This document shows positions 1 through 8,821 of a stretch of 64,000 nt of DNA, piece by piece. Both the position numbers and the translations under genes were made by a program. The stretch spans positions 248,001 to 312,000 of the forward strand of contig NZ_LGDV01000001.1 in the NCBI RefSeq assembly GCF_001280015.1, in the 5' to 3' direction. The notes beneath the pieces were generated by a model. That model was not told where the DNA came from, did not search any database, and saw only the letters and a program-made list of their open reading frames with translations. Source of the stretch: Streptomyces sp. MMG1121. GTDB taxonomy: Bacteria; Actinomycetota; Actinomycetes; Streptomycetales; Streptomycetaceae. Each line of letters begins with the position of its first letter. The stretch's first letter is position 1.

Positions 1-699
1 GCGGCCTGCGCCGCCCGGCTGAAGGTGTCGGCCGCGCTGCTGCCCTCGCTGCGGGACGCCCCGGACAGCGCCGGCCGGCGTTTCCATCTGGACGCGCCCG
101 CCTGGTTCCGGGAGCCGGAGACGCCCGCGCTGCTGCCGGTGGTGGCCGAGGCGGTGTGGGACGACCGGCGGATCCGCGTGCGCTACCGGCGTGGGGAGAG
201 CACGGTCGGGCGGGAGCTGGAGCCGTACGGGCTCGTGCTGAAGGCGGGGGTCTGGTACCTGTGCGCGCGGGTGGCCGGGGGCGGTGCCTTCCGGACGTAC
301 CGGATCGACCGGTTCGACGCGGTGGAACCGGTCGACGAGCGCTTCGACCGCGACCCCGGCTTCGATCTGCCGGCCCACTGGACCGGGCAGGCGCAGCGGT
401 TCGCGCGCTCGCTGCTGCGCGCCGAGGTCGTCGTACGGCTGTCTCCGCAGGGTGTGCGCCGGCTGCGGTACGCCGTCGATCCGATCTCCGCGCGGGAGGC
501 GCTGGCGGACGTGGGCGAGCCGGACGGCGAGGGCTGGGTGTCGGTGACGCTGCCGGTGGAGTCCGAGGAGGTCGCGCACACGCAGCTCACGGCGCTCGGG
601 GCGGAGGCCGAGGTGCTGGCCCCGGCGGGCCTGCGGGAGCGGTTCGCGCGGGACGCGGCCCGGCTGGCCGCGCGCTACGGCCGCGGGGCCGCCGGATGA
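1..699 (+). CDS. WYL-domain transcriptional regulator, 3' part
   Basis: The frame is open from the first base, so the gene starts outside the window and about 232 residues are visible. A WYL domain is clear: a segment on re-presented as RVRYRR, then ELEPYGLVLKAGVWYLCAR, then the FRTYRIDRF strand about 30 residues later, followed by the alpha/beta C-terminal extension (WCX) that ends most actinobacterial members. Family members bind DNA through an N-terminal winged helix, here missing from view, and sense ligands such as nucleic acids or nucleotides through WYL. A GTG at position 25 is an internal codon, not a convincing start. The target is unknown. Confidence 0.85.
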   Translation, partial: AACAARLKVSAALLPSLRDAPDSAGRRFHLDAPAWFREPETPALLPVVAEAVWDDRRIRVRYRRGESTVGRELEPYGLVLKAGVWYLCARVAGGGAFRTYRIDRFDAVEPVDERFDRDPGFDLPAHWTGQAQRFARSLLRAEVVVRLSPQGVRRLRYAVDPISAREALADVGEPDGEGWVSVTLPVESEEVAHTQLTALGAEAEVLAPAGLRERFARDAARLAARYGRGAAG

Positions 700-798
700 C
701 GCGGGCCCGGCGGCCGCGGGGCCGTCGGATAACGATCCGCCGTACTCCGGCGTACTCCGCGTGCGTCGCACCGGCCGAGGCCCGATGCTGGAGCGGTG

Positions 799-1317
799 AT
801 GGACGAGACGGAGTTCTGGGAGCTGATCGACGCGACCCGCGAGGCCGCCGAGGGTGACCCCGAGGAGCAGGCGGACCTGCTTCTGGACCGGCTGCTCCAG
901 CTGGAGCCGGACATGGTCCTGGACTTCGCCCGTCACTTCGAGGCCCGCTACAACCGTGCCTATCACTGGGACCTGTGGGGCGCCGCCTGGGTGCTGCTGG
1001 ACGGGGCCAGCGACGACGCGTTCGACTTCTTCCGGTGCTGGCTGATCGGTCAGGGGCGGGAGGTCTTCGAGGGCGGTCTGCACGATCCTGACTCGCTGGC
1101 CGGGCTGCTGGGCGAGTTCGACGAGGAGATCGACGGCGACGGCGAGGAGCTGGGGTACGCGGCGGACGAGGCCTATGAGCAGCTGACCGGCACCGTCGCG
1201 CCCGATCTGGGCATCGCCCCGGCCCCCGCCGAGCCGGAGGGCGCCTCGATCGACTTCGAGAACGAGGCCGTCCTCGCGGAGCGCTATCCCCGGCTCTGGG
1301 ATCGCTTCAGGGGCTGA
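799..1317 (+). CDS. DUF4240 domain protein
   Basis: A 172-residue, strongly acidic cytoplasmic protein beginning MDETEFWELIDATREAA. The core (FARHFEARYNRAYHWDLWGAAWVLLDG, then a DDAFDFFRCWLIGQGREVF stretch) is the DUF4240 signature found in many Streptomyces proteins of unknown function. The ATG at 799 is preceded by an in-frame GTG at 796; either could start, with only a weak GGAGCGG ribosome site. No signal peptide or membrane segment. It stands alone and its tail overlaps the small gene on the other strand by 34 bases. Confidence 0.75.
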   Translation: MDETEFWELIDATREAAEGDPEEQADLLLDRLLQLEPDMVLDFARHFEARYNRAYHWDLWGAAWVLLDGASDDAFDFFRCWLIGQGREVFEGGLHDPDSLAGLLGEFDEEIDGDGEELGYAADEAYEQLTGTVAPDLGIAPAPAEPEGASIDFENEAVLAERYPRLWDRFRG

Positions 1318-1514
1318 GCCGGGCCCGGATCACCTCGTCCCACGAGGGACTTGGGCAGGGTCGGGGCCGCGTTGGCCCGGTCGAGCGCGGACGCCGTGCC
1401 GGCCGCCGGGCCGACCACGACCGCGGCGACCACGCAGACCACGGTCCAGGGGCCGCGTACGGCCCGGCTCCGCCAAGAGGTGTGCTGTTCCTGCCGCTGT
1501 GCACGACCGCTCAT
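1284..1514 (-). CDS. Small secreted or membrane protein, hypothetical
   Basis: This reading frame encodes 76 residues: a basic N-terminus (MSGRAQRQEQHTSWRSR), one hydrophobic segment at about residues 22-42 (WTVVCVVAAVVVGPAAGTASA) ending in an A-S-A signal-peptidase-like site, then a short polar tail. A good ribosome site, GGAGGC, lies about 10 bases before the ATG. The 3' end overlaps the DUF4240 gene tail to tail. It could be a truncated exported protein, because only about 34 residues would remain after cleavage. No family recognised. Confidence 0.4.
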   Translation of the reverse strand: MSGRAQRQEQHTSWRSRAVRGPWTVVCVVAAVVVGPAAGTASALDRANAAPTLPKSLVGRGDPGPAQPLKRSQSRG

Positions 1515-1592
1515 CGTCTGCCCCGCCTCCGGTCGGTCTGTTGTCGTGCTCTCGACCGTAGGGCGCGGGGCTCGGAGCGGGCTGCGCGGCGC

Positions 1593-2633
1593 CTATGGCG
1601 TTCCTGTGGCCGGCCCCCGGACGGGGCGGCCCTGGAGACGGGCGGCCGTCTGGCGGATCTCGGGCAGGCGGGCGGTGAGCGCGGCGCCGGGGCAGCTGGT
1701 CATGTAGCCGGCGTCGTGGCCGGCCAGGACGGGCAGGGCGACGGTGGTGCCGGCCTTGTAGCGGCTGAGGTTGCTGTTGGACTGGAGGAGGGTGCTGTCG
1801 CGCGGGTCGATACCGGCGAGGCCGAGTTTCCAGGCGGTCAGGGCGGCGATGGAGTCGGTCATGGCCCGGGGCACGGGGACGCCGGCGGTGAAGGTGCCGA
1901 GGGCGGCGATGCCGGCGGTGCGGTGGTTGAATCCCATGGTGTGCGCGCCGGTGACGGCCCGGTCGACGCCTCCGGCGCGGCCCTCGTAGATGGTGCCGCA
2001 GCGGTCGACGATGAAGTTGTAGCCGATGTCGTCCCACTGGCGGTCACCGGTCTGGCCGCTGTACAGGTGCTGGATGATGTGGGGCGCGTCCTTGCAGTCG
2101 TAGTTGCCCGGCGAGTCGGTGTGGTGCAGGAAGATGGCGACCACCTTGTCGTCGTAGCGCGGGGGCGGCTGGTGCCCGGCGGACGGGCCCAGCCAGACGG
2201 ACCGGGGCACGATGCGCGGCTGGGCGGCCCGGTAGGCCATCGTGACCGGACCCGCTCCGTGCTGCTCGAGCCGCACCGTGACGGGCCTGTCGACACCACG
2301 GGCGAACAGCACGAGCGCGAACAGGGCGAACATCCCGGGCAGACACTCGAGCAGCACCAGCACGGTCCCGGGAACCCGATCACTCCAAGCGAGCCGCCGC
2401 GACTGCGTCATGCCGCGTGCCGCTGGGGGCTCGGGTGCCTCGGACGACCCGGACGGCTCGGGCGCCTCGGGCGGGCCAGGCAGCTCGGGCAGCCCCGCCT
2501 CGCCCGGCAGCCCGGTCGTCCCCGCCCGCCCTCCCGGCGACCCCGGCGTCCCAGCCGCTCCCGGCAGCGGATCCGGGGCCGCCGGTCCTGTCAGCCTTCT
2601 CAGCCTTCTCAGCGATCTTCGGACAGCGCGCAT
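1593..2633 (-). CDS. Membrane-anchored PGRP-type N-acetylmuramoyl-L-alanine amidase
   Basis: Read from the ATG at 2633 the protein has 346 residues in three parts: a Pro/Gly/Glu-rich cytoplasmic stretch (residues about 15-75), one transmembrane segment (VPGTVLVLLECLPGMFALFALVLFA shortened here), and an amidase-2/PGRP domain outside the membrane. The zinc-site residues are visible: FLHHTDS early in the domain and GHDAGYMTSCPG near the end, with the central DIGYNFIVDRCGTIYEGR typical of peptidoglycan-recognition proteins. It should cleave or bind the MurNAc-L-Ala bond of peptidoglycan. The frame is open up to 2732, so a longer N-terminus is possible. The Gly-X-Pro-like N-terminal region is low complexity, not a strict collagen repeat. 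Confidence 0.8.
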   Translation of the reverse strand: MRAVRRSLRRLRRLTGPAAPDPLPGAAGTPGSPGGRAGTTGLPGEAGLPELPGPPEAPEPSGSSEAPEPPAARGMTQSRRLAWSDRVPGTVLVLLECLPGMFALFALVLFARGVDRPVTVRLEQHGAGPVTMAYRAAQPRIVPRSVWLGPSAGHQPPPRYDDKVVAIFLHHTDSPGNYDCKDAPHIIQHLYSGQTGDRQWDDIGYNFIVDRCGTIYEGRAGGVDRAVTGAHTMGFNHRTAGIAALGTFTAGVPVPRAMTDSIAALTAWKLGLAGIDPRDSTLLQSNSNLSRYKAGTTVALPVLAGHDAGYMTSCPGAALTARLPEIRQTAARLQGRPVRGPATGTP

Positions 2634-2832
2634 GGTCCTACTCTCGAGCCGACGCGCCGTGCCCGCGATGTGCGCTGTGCCACCCGGTGGAACCATCGTC
2701 CTGGTCCGGGACGTTTCTGGGGGTACACACATACGGTGGTCGGTTCGCCGCGCGGTGGCCGTTCAGGTGTGGGTGACTGAATCAGCGGGCCCGTCCCGTC
2801 CGTACTGAGGGGTCCGAGAGAAAGGCGGCTCA

Positions 2833-4017
2833 GTGGACCTGCTCGACCTGGTACTTGTGCTGGTGATCCTCGTCTACGCGGTGTCCGGCTACCGGCGCGG
2901 CCTGGTGGCCGGCTGTGTCTCGCTCGCGGGCTTCGTCGGCGGTGCCGTCGTCGGTGTGTGGGTGCTGCCCTGGGTGACCGGCCTGGTGGCGCGCGGTTCG
3001 GCGGCGGCGACGGTGCTCGCCCTGGTGACGGTGCTGGTGCCCGCCGTGGTGGGCCACGAGCTGGCGGGCCGGCTGGCGCTGCGGCTGCGCGGGGAGCTGG
3101 ACCGGGGCCCGCTGCGGGTGGCGGACGGCATCGGCGGCGCGGCGGCCAACTCGGTCGCGGTGCTGATCGTGGCCTGGGTGGCGGCGAGCGTGCTGGGCGC
3201 GGCCCCGTCGCAGACGCTGGCGACGGCGATCCGGAACTCGACGCTGCTGGGCGCGGTGCAGCAGACGATGCCGCAGACGACGCCCGCGTGGTTCTCGCGG
3301 GCCACCTCGGCGCTGACGGAGGCGGGTTTCCCGCAGGTCTTCAACCCGTTCGAGAGCGAGTCGACGGCCCGGGTGGCCCGGCCCTCGGGCGACAGCGTGA
3401 CCCCGGCCGCGACGAGCGCGGCGAAGCTGAGCACGGTCAAGATCGAGGGCATCTCCGGCAACGAGGGCCGGGAGGGCAGCGGCTTCGTCTTCGCCACGGA
3501 GCACGTGATGACCAACGCGCACGTGGTGGCGGGCATCGACCACCCGAGCGTGCGGGTCGGCGGGGTCGGGCGGTCGTACGACGCCCGGGTGGTGCTCTTC
3601 GACCCCGACCGGGACGTGGCGGTGCTGTACGTGCCACAGCTGCGCGCCCCGGTGCTGCGCTTCGACACGAGCGCGGCGCGCGGGGACTCTGCGGTGGTCG
3701 CGGGCTATCCGCAGGACGGCAGCCTGGACCTGCAGGCGGCGACGGTGGCGAGCCGGGTGCGGGCGACCGGGCAGAACATCTACAGCGACGGCGCGGTCAC
3801 CCGGGACATCTACTCGATCCGGTCCACGGTCCGCCCGGGCAACTCCGGCGGCCCGCTGCTGACCACCGACGGCAGGGTGTTCGGCGTGGTCTTCGCCCGC
3901 TCCACCTCGGACTCCGAGACGGGGTACGCGCTGACGGCGGCCGAGGTGGCGGGCGACGCGCAGCGCGCGGCCATGGCGACGGCACCGGTGGACACGGGCC
4001 AGCTGGTCAGCTCGTAG
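2833..4017 (+). CDS. MarP-type membrane serine protease (CvpA + trypsin-like)
   Basis: The 394-residue product has four hydrophobic segments at the N-terminus (CvpA-like, about residues 1-135), a linker, and a trypsin-like protease domain. The catalytic triad can be read as His230 (TNAHVVAG), Asp261 (DPDRDVAVL) and Ser338 (RPGNSGGPLL). This is the architecture of Mycobacterium MarP (Rv3671c), a periplasmic protease needed for acid and oxidative stress resistance. The GTG start has AGAAAGGCGG upstream. The stop lies 3 bases from the end of the convergent acetyltransferase gene. Function in Streptomyces is inferred from the family. Confidence 0.88.
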   Translation: MDLLDLVLVLVILVYAVSGYRRGLVAGCVSLAGFVGGAVVGVWVLPWVTGLVARGSAAATVLALVTVLVPAVVGHELAGRLALRLRGELDRGPLRVADGIGGAAANSVAVLIVAWVAASVLGAAPSQTLATAIRNSTLLGAVQQTMPQTTPAWFSRATSALTEAGFPQVFNPFESESTARVARPSGDSVTPAATSAAKLSTVKIEGISGNEGREGSGFVFATEHVMTNAHVVAGIDHPSVRVGGVGRSYDARVVLFDPDRDVAVLYVPQLRAPVLRFDTSAARGDSAVVAGYPQDGSLDLQAATVASRVRATGQNIYSDGAVTRDIYSIRSTVRPGNSGGPLLTTDGRVFGVVFARSTSDSETGYALTAAEVAGDAQRAAMATAPVDTGQLVSS

Positions 4018-4020
4018 CCG

Positions 4021-4500
4021 TCACAGCTCGCGGCCCATGAGCACGTCGTCGACGTAGGCGCCGTCGAGGAGGAACTCCGCCGGCTGGACGCCCTCGACGG
4101 CGAACCCCTCGGACGCGTACAACGCGCGGGCGGGGGCGTTGTGCCCGAGCACGCGCAGGCTCAGCCGCCGCGCACCGCGCCCGCGCGCCTCGTCGACGGC
4201 GGCCCGGACCAGCGTGCGCCCGAGCCCGAGCCCGCGCGCCTCGTCGGCGACGGCCAGGCCCTGGATCTGCAGTACGTGCGCGTTCGAGGCGAGCGAGGTC
4301 GGACGGCCGATGCGGATGTAGCCGACGAGCCGTCCGCCGGCCTCGGCGACCAGGTAGTCCCCGGGGGGATGGCGTTCGTCGAAGAACGGCCCCTCGGGCG
4401 GGGGCGACACGGCGTGCAGGGTGGACCAGGTGGCCCGGTCGAGGAGGGCGAGTGCCTCCTCGTCGTCGGCGACGGCGATGCGTATGTACGGCTCCGGCAT
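4021..4500 (-). CDS. GNAT-family N-acetyltransferase
   Basis: A 159-residue single-domain GNAT protein. The acetyl-CoA pyrophosphate loop is seen in LAVADEARGLGLGRTLV (Q/R-x-x-G-x-G/A form) after the IRIGRPTSLASNAHVLQIQGL strand, and the C-terminal NAPARALYASEGF is the usual motif B region. The substrate cannot be predicted. ATG 4500 is preferred because GGG lies 8 bases upstream; GTG 4509 is the alternative. Confidence 0.85.
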   Translation of the reverse strand: MPEPYIRIAVADDEEALALLDRATWSTLHAVSPPPEGPFFDERHPPGDYLVAEAGGRLVGYIRIGRPTSLASNAHVLQIQGLAVADEARGLGLGRTLVRAAVDEARGRGARRLSLRVLGHNAPARALYASEGFAVEGVQPAEFLLDGAYVDDVLMGREL

Positions 4501-4565
4501 GACGCTCACCCTACGGCGGGCGGTCGGAGCACCTCACGCGGCATTCGCGCGGGCATGCTGGGGCC

Positions 4566-5462
4566 ATGGAACAACGGATGCGCATCGCGGTGGCCGGGGC
4601 GTCGGGACTCATCGGCAGCGCCCTGGCGCGGTCCCTGGCAGCGGACGGGCACGAGGTCGTACGGCTGGTGCGGCGGGCTGCGGCGGGGCCGCGGGAGGTC
4701 CGCTGGGACCCCGGGGAACAGTATGTGGACGCGGCGGGGCTGACCGGTTGTACGGCGGTGGTCGCCCTGGCCGGCGCGGGGATCGGCGACCGGCGCTGGA
4801 CGCCGGCGTACAAGAGGCTGATCCGGGACAGCCGGGTGCTGGGCACGGCCGCGCTGGCGGAGGCGGTGGCCGCGCTGCCGGAGCCGCCGCGGGTCTTCGT
4901 CAGCGGCAGCGCGATCGGCTTCTACGGCGACACCGGCGACCGGGCGGTGGACGAGGAGGCGCCGCCGGGCGACGGGTTCCTGCCCGCACTGTGCGTGGAG
5001 TGGGAGGAGGCGGCGGCGCCCGCGCAGGAGGCGGGCGTGCGGACGGTGTTCGCGCGAACGGGGTTGGTGGTGGCCCGGGGCGGTGGGGCCTGGGGGCGGC
5101 TGTTCCCGCTGTTCCGGGCGGGGCTCGGCGGGCGGCTGGGCGACGGGCGGCAGTACTGGTCGTACATCGCGCTGCACGACGAGGTCGCCGCGATCCGGCA
5201 TCTCATCGACACCGAGGCCCTGTCCGGACCGGTCAATCTGACGGCGCCGCGGCCACTGACGAACCGTGAGATCACGGCGGCGATGGCGCGCGTACTGCGC
5301 CGTCCGGCTCTCTTCCCGGTACCGGCCCCGGTGCTGCGCGCGGCCCTGGGCGAGCTGGCCGGGGATGTGCTGGGCAGCCAACGGGTGGTGCCGAAGCGGC
5401 TGTTGGAGTCGGGGTTCCGGTTCGCGTTCCCGGACATCGAGGAGGCGATCCGGGCGGCCTGA
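4566..5462 (+). CDS. TIGR01777-family NAD(P)-dependent epimerase (SDR39U1-like)
   Basis: A 298-residue extended short-chain dehydrogenase. The N-terminal Rossmann motif GASGLIGSALARSL lies at about residues 9-22, the family's GDRRWTPAYKRLI segment at about 75-90, and the typical QYWSYIALHDEVAAI and NLTAPRPLTNREI blocks follow. The C-terminus carries the DUF1731-like helix pair. Family members are conserved across bacteria with no settled reaction. An ATG 12 bases downstream (MRIAVAG) is an alternative start. It is transcribed toward the FAD oxidoreductase, with a 216-base gap holding phased repeats. Confidence 0.85.
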   Translation: MEQRMRIAVAGASGLIGSALARSLAADGHEVVRLVRRAAAGPREVRWDPGEQYVDAAGLTGCTAVVALAGAGIGDRRWTPAYKRLIRDSRVLGTAALAEAVAALPEPPRVFVSGSAIGFYGDTGDRAVDEEAPPGDGFLPALCVEWEEAAAPAQEAGVRTVFARTGLVVARGGGAWGRLFPLFRAGLGGRLGDGRQYWSYIALHDEVAAIRHLIDTEALSGPVNLTAPRPLTNREITAAMARVLRRPALFPVPAPVLRAALGELAGDVLGSQRVVPKRLLESGFRFAFPDIEEAIRAA

Positions 5463-5514
5463 CGCATCCGGCCCCATGGCCCGACGCACACGAGGGATGT
5501 CACGAGAGATGTCC

Positions 5515-5583
5515 TGCGACCTCTTGTGACCGTATGCGACCTCCATGCGACCGTGCCCTGTTCATGCGCGACTGTTTGCGACC
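5515..5583. repeat. Helically phased GCGAC repeats upstream of the FAD oxidoreductase
   Basis: The core GCGAC recurs at 5516, 5536, 5547, 5568 and 5578, and GTGAC at 5526. Four copies extend to TGCGACC (5515, 5535, 5546, 5577). Successive distances are 10, 10, 11, 21 and 10 bases, so all copies lie on one face of the helix. They sit 96-164 bases before the GTG of the downstream gene. This suggests an operator array for a multimeric regulator, but no binding protein is known. Confidence 0.45.
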
Positions 5584-5678
5584 GATCGCGGCCCTAACCT
5601 CGACCCGAACTCGGGTATCCCCGGAGCCAGTTGGGGGCATGACGTCTCCACCGGCCGCGCAACCACAGGAGGGGCCTC

Positions 5679-7043
5679 GTGCTTGAGCCCGCGTACCAGG
5701 TGGACGTCGTCATCGTGGGAGCCGGAATCGCCGGACTCTCGGCGGCTCATCGGCTCACCAGCGCAGGAGTAACGACCGCAGTCCTGGAGGCCGCCCCGTA
5801 CGTGGGCGGCCGTATGTCGACGGAGAAGGTCGACGGTTTCCGGCTCGACCGCATCGGACAGCTGCTGTCCACGTCCTACCCCGAACTCCGGCTGACCCCG
5901 GGCCTGGACTCCCTCGTCCTGCGCCGCTTCGCGCCCGGCGTCCTGCTGCACCGCGACGGACGGACACAGCGCGCGGGCGCGCCGGCGGCCGGCGGGAGCG
6001 CGAGGGGCGCACTCCATGCGGTGCGCGCCCTCGCGAGCGCCCCCAGGGGCCCGGCGGCCGTGCCCGGCCGGGTCGGCACGCCGGTGGGCGGTGCGGTGGA
6101 CCAGGCCCGGCTGGGCGCCGCGCTCGGCCGGATCGCCGCCATGCCCGTCGAACGCGTCCTGGCCCGGCCCGAGATGCCCGCCGCCCAGGCCCTCGCCCAG
6201 CGCGGGGTGCCGGCGCGCACCGTCGAGGGCTTTCTGCGGCCGCTGCTCGCCACGCTGCTGTGCGACCCGGAGCTGACCACCTCCAGCCGGTGCGCCGACC
6301 TCGCGCTGCGCGCCTTCGCGAGCGGGCGGCTGTGTGTGCCGGAGGGCGGCGCGGACGTACTGCCGGAGCTGCTGGCGCGGGCGCTGCCGTCCGGCACCGT
6401 GCACACCGGGGTGCGTGTGACCTCGGTGTGCACCACCTCGGTGAGCACCGCCGAGCACGGCGAGTTCCGCTGCCGGGCGGTGCTGCTGGCGACGGACGCG
6501 CGGGCCGCGGCGGAGCTGCTGCCCGGGCTGCGGGTGCCGGACTTCCACCCGGTGACCGTGGTCCACCACACCACCGACGAGCCGGCGGCCGCCTTCGGCA
6601 CGGGCACCTCGCTGCTGCTGGACGCCGACCGCGGCGGGCCGGTGGCGCACACGGCGGTGGTCAGCAACGTGGACCCGAGCCGGGCGCCGGTCGGCCGGGC
6701 GCTGATCTCCTCCACGGTGCTGGGCACACCGCCGCAGAGCGTGGACACGGCGGTCCGTATGCACCTCGCGCGGCTCTACGGCACCTCGACGCGCCGCTGG
6801 GAGACGCTGGCCGTGCACCACACCCCGGAGGCGGTCCCGAAGATGCGGCCCCCGCACGACCTGCGCCGCCCGGTACGGCTCCTGGCGGGCCTGTACGTCT
6901 GCGGCGACCACCGGGACACCAGCACGGTCCAGGGTTCGCTGCACTCGGCCCGCCGGGCGGCCGCGGCGATCCTGGCCGACCTCGGCGCGGCGGGATCCAT
7001 CCACCGGGCAGACCCGGCGCCGATGCTGCCGAGGGCGGCGTAA
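5679..7043 (+). CDS. FAD-dependent amine-oxidase/desaturase-like oxidoreductase
   Basis: A 454-residue flavoprotein. The dinucleotide-binding motif VVIVGAGIAGLSAAHRL starts near residue 10, followed by an acidic residue after VLEA and the YVGGRM segment typical of amine oxidases and phytoene-desaturase-like enzymes. The C-terminal LYVCGDHRDTSTVQGSLHSA is the second FAD contact motif. The GTG start has a strong AGGAGGGG ribosome site. It is a single gene between phased upstream repeats and the convergent regulator at 7105. The substrate cannot be read from the sequence. Confidence 0.85.
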   Translation: MLEPAYQVDVVIVGAGIAGLSAAHRLTSAGVTTAVLEAAPYVGGRMSTEKVDGFRLDRIGQLLSTSYPELRLTPGLDSLVLRRFAPGVLLHRDGRTQRAGAPAAGGSARGALHAVRALASAPRGPAAVPGRVGTPVGGAVDQARLGAALGRIAAMPVERVLARPEMPAAQALAQRGVPARTVEGFLRPLLATLLCDPELTTSSRCADLALRAFASGRLCVPEGGADVLPELLARALPSGTVHTGVRVTSVCTTSVSTAEHGEFRCRAVLLATDARAAAELLPGLRVPDFHPVTVVHHTTDEPAAAFGTGTSLLLDADRGGPVAHTAVVSNVDPSRAPVGRALISSTVLGTPPQSVDTAVRMHLARLYGTSTRRWETLAVHHTPEAVPKMRPPHDLRRPVRLLAGLYVCGDHRDTSTVQGSLHSARRAAAAILADLGAAGSIHRADPAPMLPRAA

Positions 7044-7104
7044 GGCGCCCCGAAGGGGCCGGTTCGGTACCGTCGCGGCGGAGAAGGCGGCGGCGGAGGG
7101 TGAA

Positions 7105-8574
7105 CTACCCCAGCGCTGCCACCTTCTCCCGGTACCCCCTCACCGGTGCCGCGTCCCGGTACGGCTCCAGTCGGCGCTCGAAGTCCTTCACGTACTCGAT
7201 CGCGCGGGCGCTGCGCATCTCCGCCGCCTGGCCGGCGGCCTCCGCGGCGAGGGCGCAGGCCTGATCGAGCTCGCCGAGGCCGAGGCGGGCCGTGGCGAGG
7301 ACGACCCGGCAGAAGAGGCGGCTGCGGGCGAAGGAGGGGGCGCGCAGCTGGAGGGAGCGTTCGGCGTGCTGGGCGGCGGCCCGGAACTGCTGCAGATCCC
7401 GGTGGCAGTGCCCGAACTCGTCGGCGAGCTGTGCCTCGTCGAAGAACTTGGCCCAGTACGGCACGTCGTCCCCGGGCCGGGCCGCCTCCAGGGCGCGCTC
7501 GGCCCGGACCAGCGCCGCGGTGCACGCCCGCACCTCGCCCAGCACGCCGTGCGCCCGGGCCTCGGAGGCGTGCAGCAGCGCCTGCACGACCGGCGGGGCA
7601 CCGGTGCCGACCCCCTGCTGGGCCACTCGGGCCAGCTGCACGGCCTCCCTGCCGTGCCCGAGATAGACGGCCTGGCGGCTCATGGTGACCAGGACGTAGG
7701 AGCCGTAGGGCCGGTCCCCGGCCGCCTGGGCGAGCCGCAGGGCCTGCACGAAGTAGCGCTGGGCGAGTCCGTGCGCGGCGATGTCGTACGACGTCCAGCC
7801 GGCCAGCCGGGTCAGGTCGGCGGCGGCGCCGAACAGCCGGCGGCCGGTCTGCTCGTCGTAGGTGCCGCGGAGCATCGGCTCGCACTCGTGCTCCAGGTAG
7901 CGCACGAGCGCCTGGCGGGCGTGGCCGCCGCCGAACCGGTCGTCGAGGGTGCGGAACAGCTCGCCCACCGAGCGGAGCGCGGCGATGTCACCGCCGGTGA
8001 CCTTGTGCCCGGGGGCGCGCTCGGCGTTCCCGCGCGTCCGGGGCGGCAGGGGCACCGCCGGCCGGCCCTCGGCCCTGGCCGCGACGGGCCGGACCTGCGC
8101 GGGCACCCGGGGTGCCGGCTCCCGGGCCACCTTGTCGTCGGGCTTGCCGATCAGCCAGTCCCGGCTGGGCACGACCAGCCCCGCCGGGGTGAAGGCGATC
8201 TTGCGCAGCTCGGCGTGGCTGCCGGAGTCCTTGCGCCACAGCCCGCTGACGATGTCGACGGCCTCCTCCGGGGTGGCCGCGAACTCCAGCCCGGCGTAGA
8301 CCGGCGCGCAGGCGTCCAGGCCGAGATCCTGGGCCGTGAGCCGGCGCCCGAGACGGCGTGTGAACACCTCGGCGATCAGGGCGGGGGTCGTGCCCCTGGG
8401 CTGCTGCCCGCGCAGCCAGCGGGTGACGGAGGTCTTGTCGTATCTGAGGTCCAGTCCGTGCTCGAGGCCGAGCTGGTCGACGCGACGAGCCAGACCTGCG
8501 TTGGAGAACCCCGCTTCTGCGATGAGCGCGGCGAGCTGGCGGTTGGGGGTGCGCTGCGCGGGTCGGTCCGTCAT
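7105..8574 (-). CDS. HTH and TPR-type regulatory protein (NsdA-like)
   Basis: A 489-residue cytoplasmic protein. Residues about 10-60 form a helix-turn-helix-like domain (LIAEAGFSNAGLARRVD, then KTSVTRWLRGQQPRG), and the last 270 residues are alpha-helical repeats of the tetratricopeptide type (for example ALRLAQAAGDRPYGSYVL and LARVAQQG). This layout is shared by the Streptomyces NsdA/BldD-independent developmental and antibiotic regulators. It is divergent from lipB with a 247-base intergenic region. Whether it affects lipoate genes or development is unknown. Confidence 0.7.
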   Translation of the reverse strand: MTDRPAQRTPNRQLAALIAEAGFSNAGLARRVDQLGLEHGLDLRYDKTSVTRWLRGQQPRGTTPALIAEVFTRRLGRRLTAQDLGLDACAPVYAGLEFAATPEEAVDIVSGLWRKDSGSHAELRKIAFTPAGLVVPSRDWLIGKPDDKVAREPAPRVPAQVRPVAARAEGRPAVPLPPRTRGNAERAPGHKVTGGDIAALRSVGELFRTLDDRFGGGHARQALVRYLEHECEPMLRGTYDEQTGRRLFGAAADLTRLAGWTSYDIAAHGLAQRYFVQALRLAQAAGDRPYGSYVLVTMSRQAVYLGHGREAVQLARVAQQGVGTGAPPVVQALLHASEARAHGVLGEVRACTAALVRAERALEAARPGDDVPYWAKFFDEAQLADEFGHCHRDLQQFRAAAQHAERSLQLRAPSFARSRLFCRVVLATARLGLGELDQACALAAEAAGQAAEMRSARAIEYVKDFERRLEPYRDAAPVRGYREKVAALG

Positions 8575-8821
8575 CTGCGGTGCGGTCTCCTGCCTTCCGG
8601 GCCTCTGAAGTGCCCGGATTGCCTTTGAGCAGCCCTTATGGCCTCACGAACGGCGCGAATGTAGCGGAGAGTGAGCAGGCGATTGCACCTTTCGATGCGC
8701 ATTCATCCGATCGTGTGAGGAACGCCCGCAGGGCTGACGTACACCGGTCGGACGTACAGTGGCGTGGGCGCGGTACGTGCCTGACACACCGATTGCTCGG
8801 TCGCTGAGGGAGGCGCTTGCC

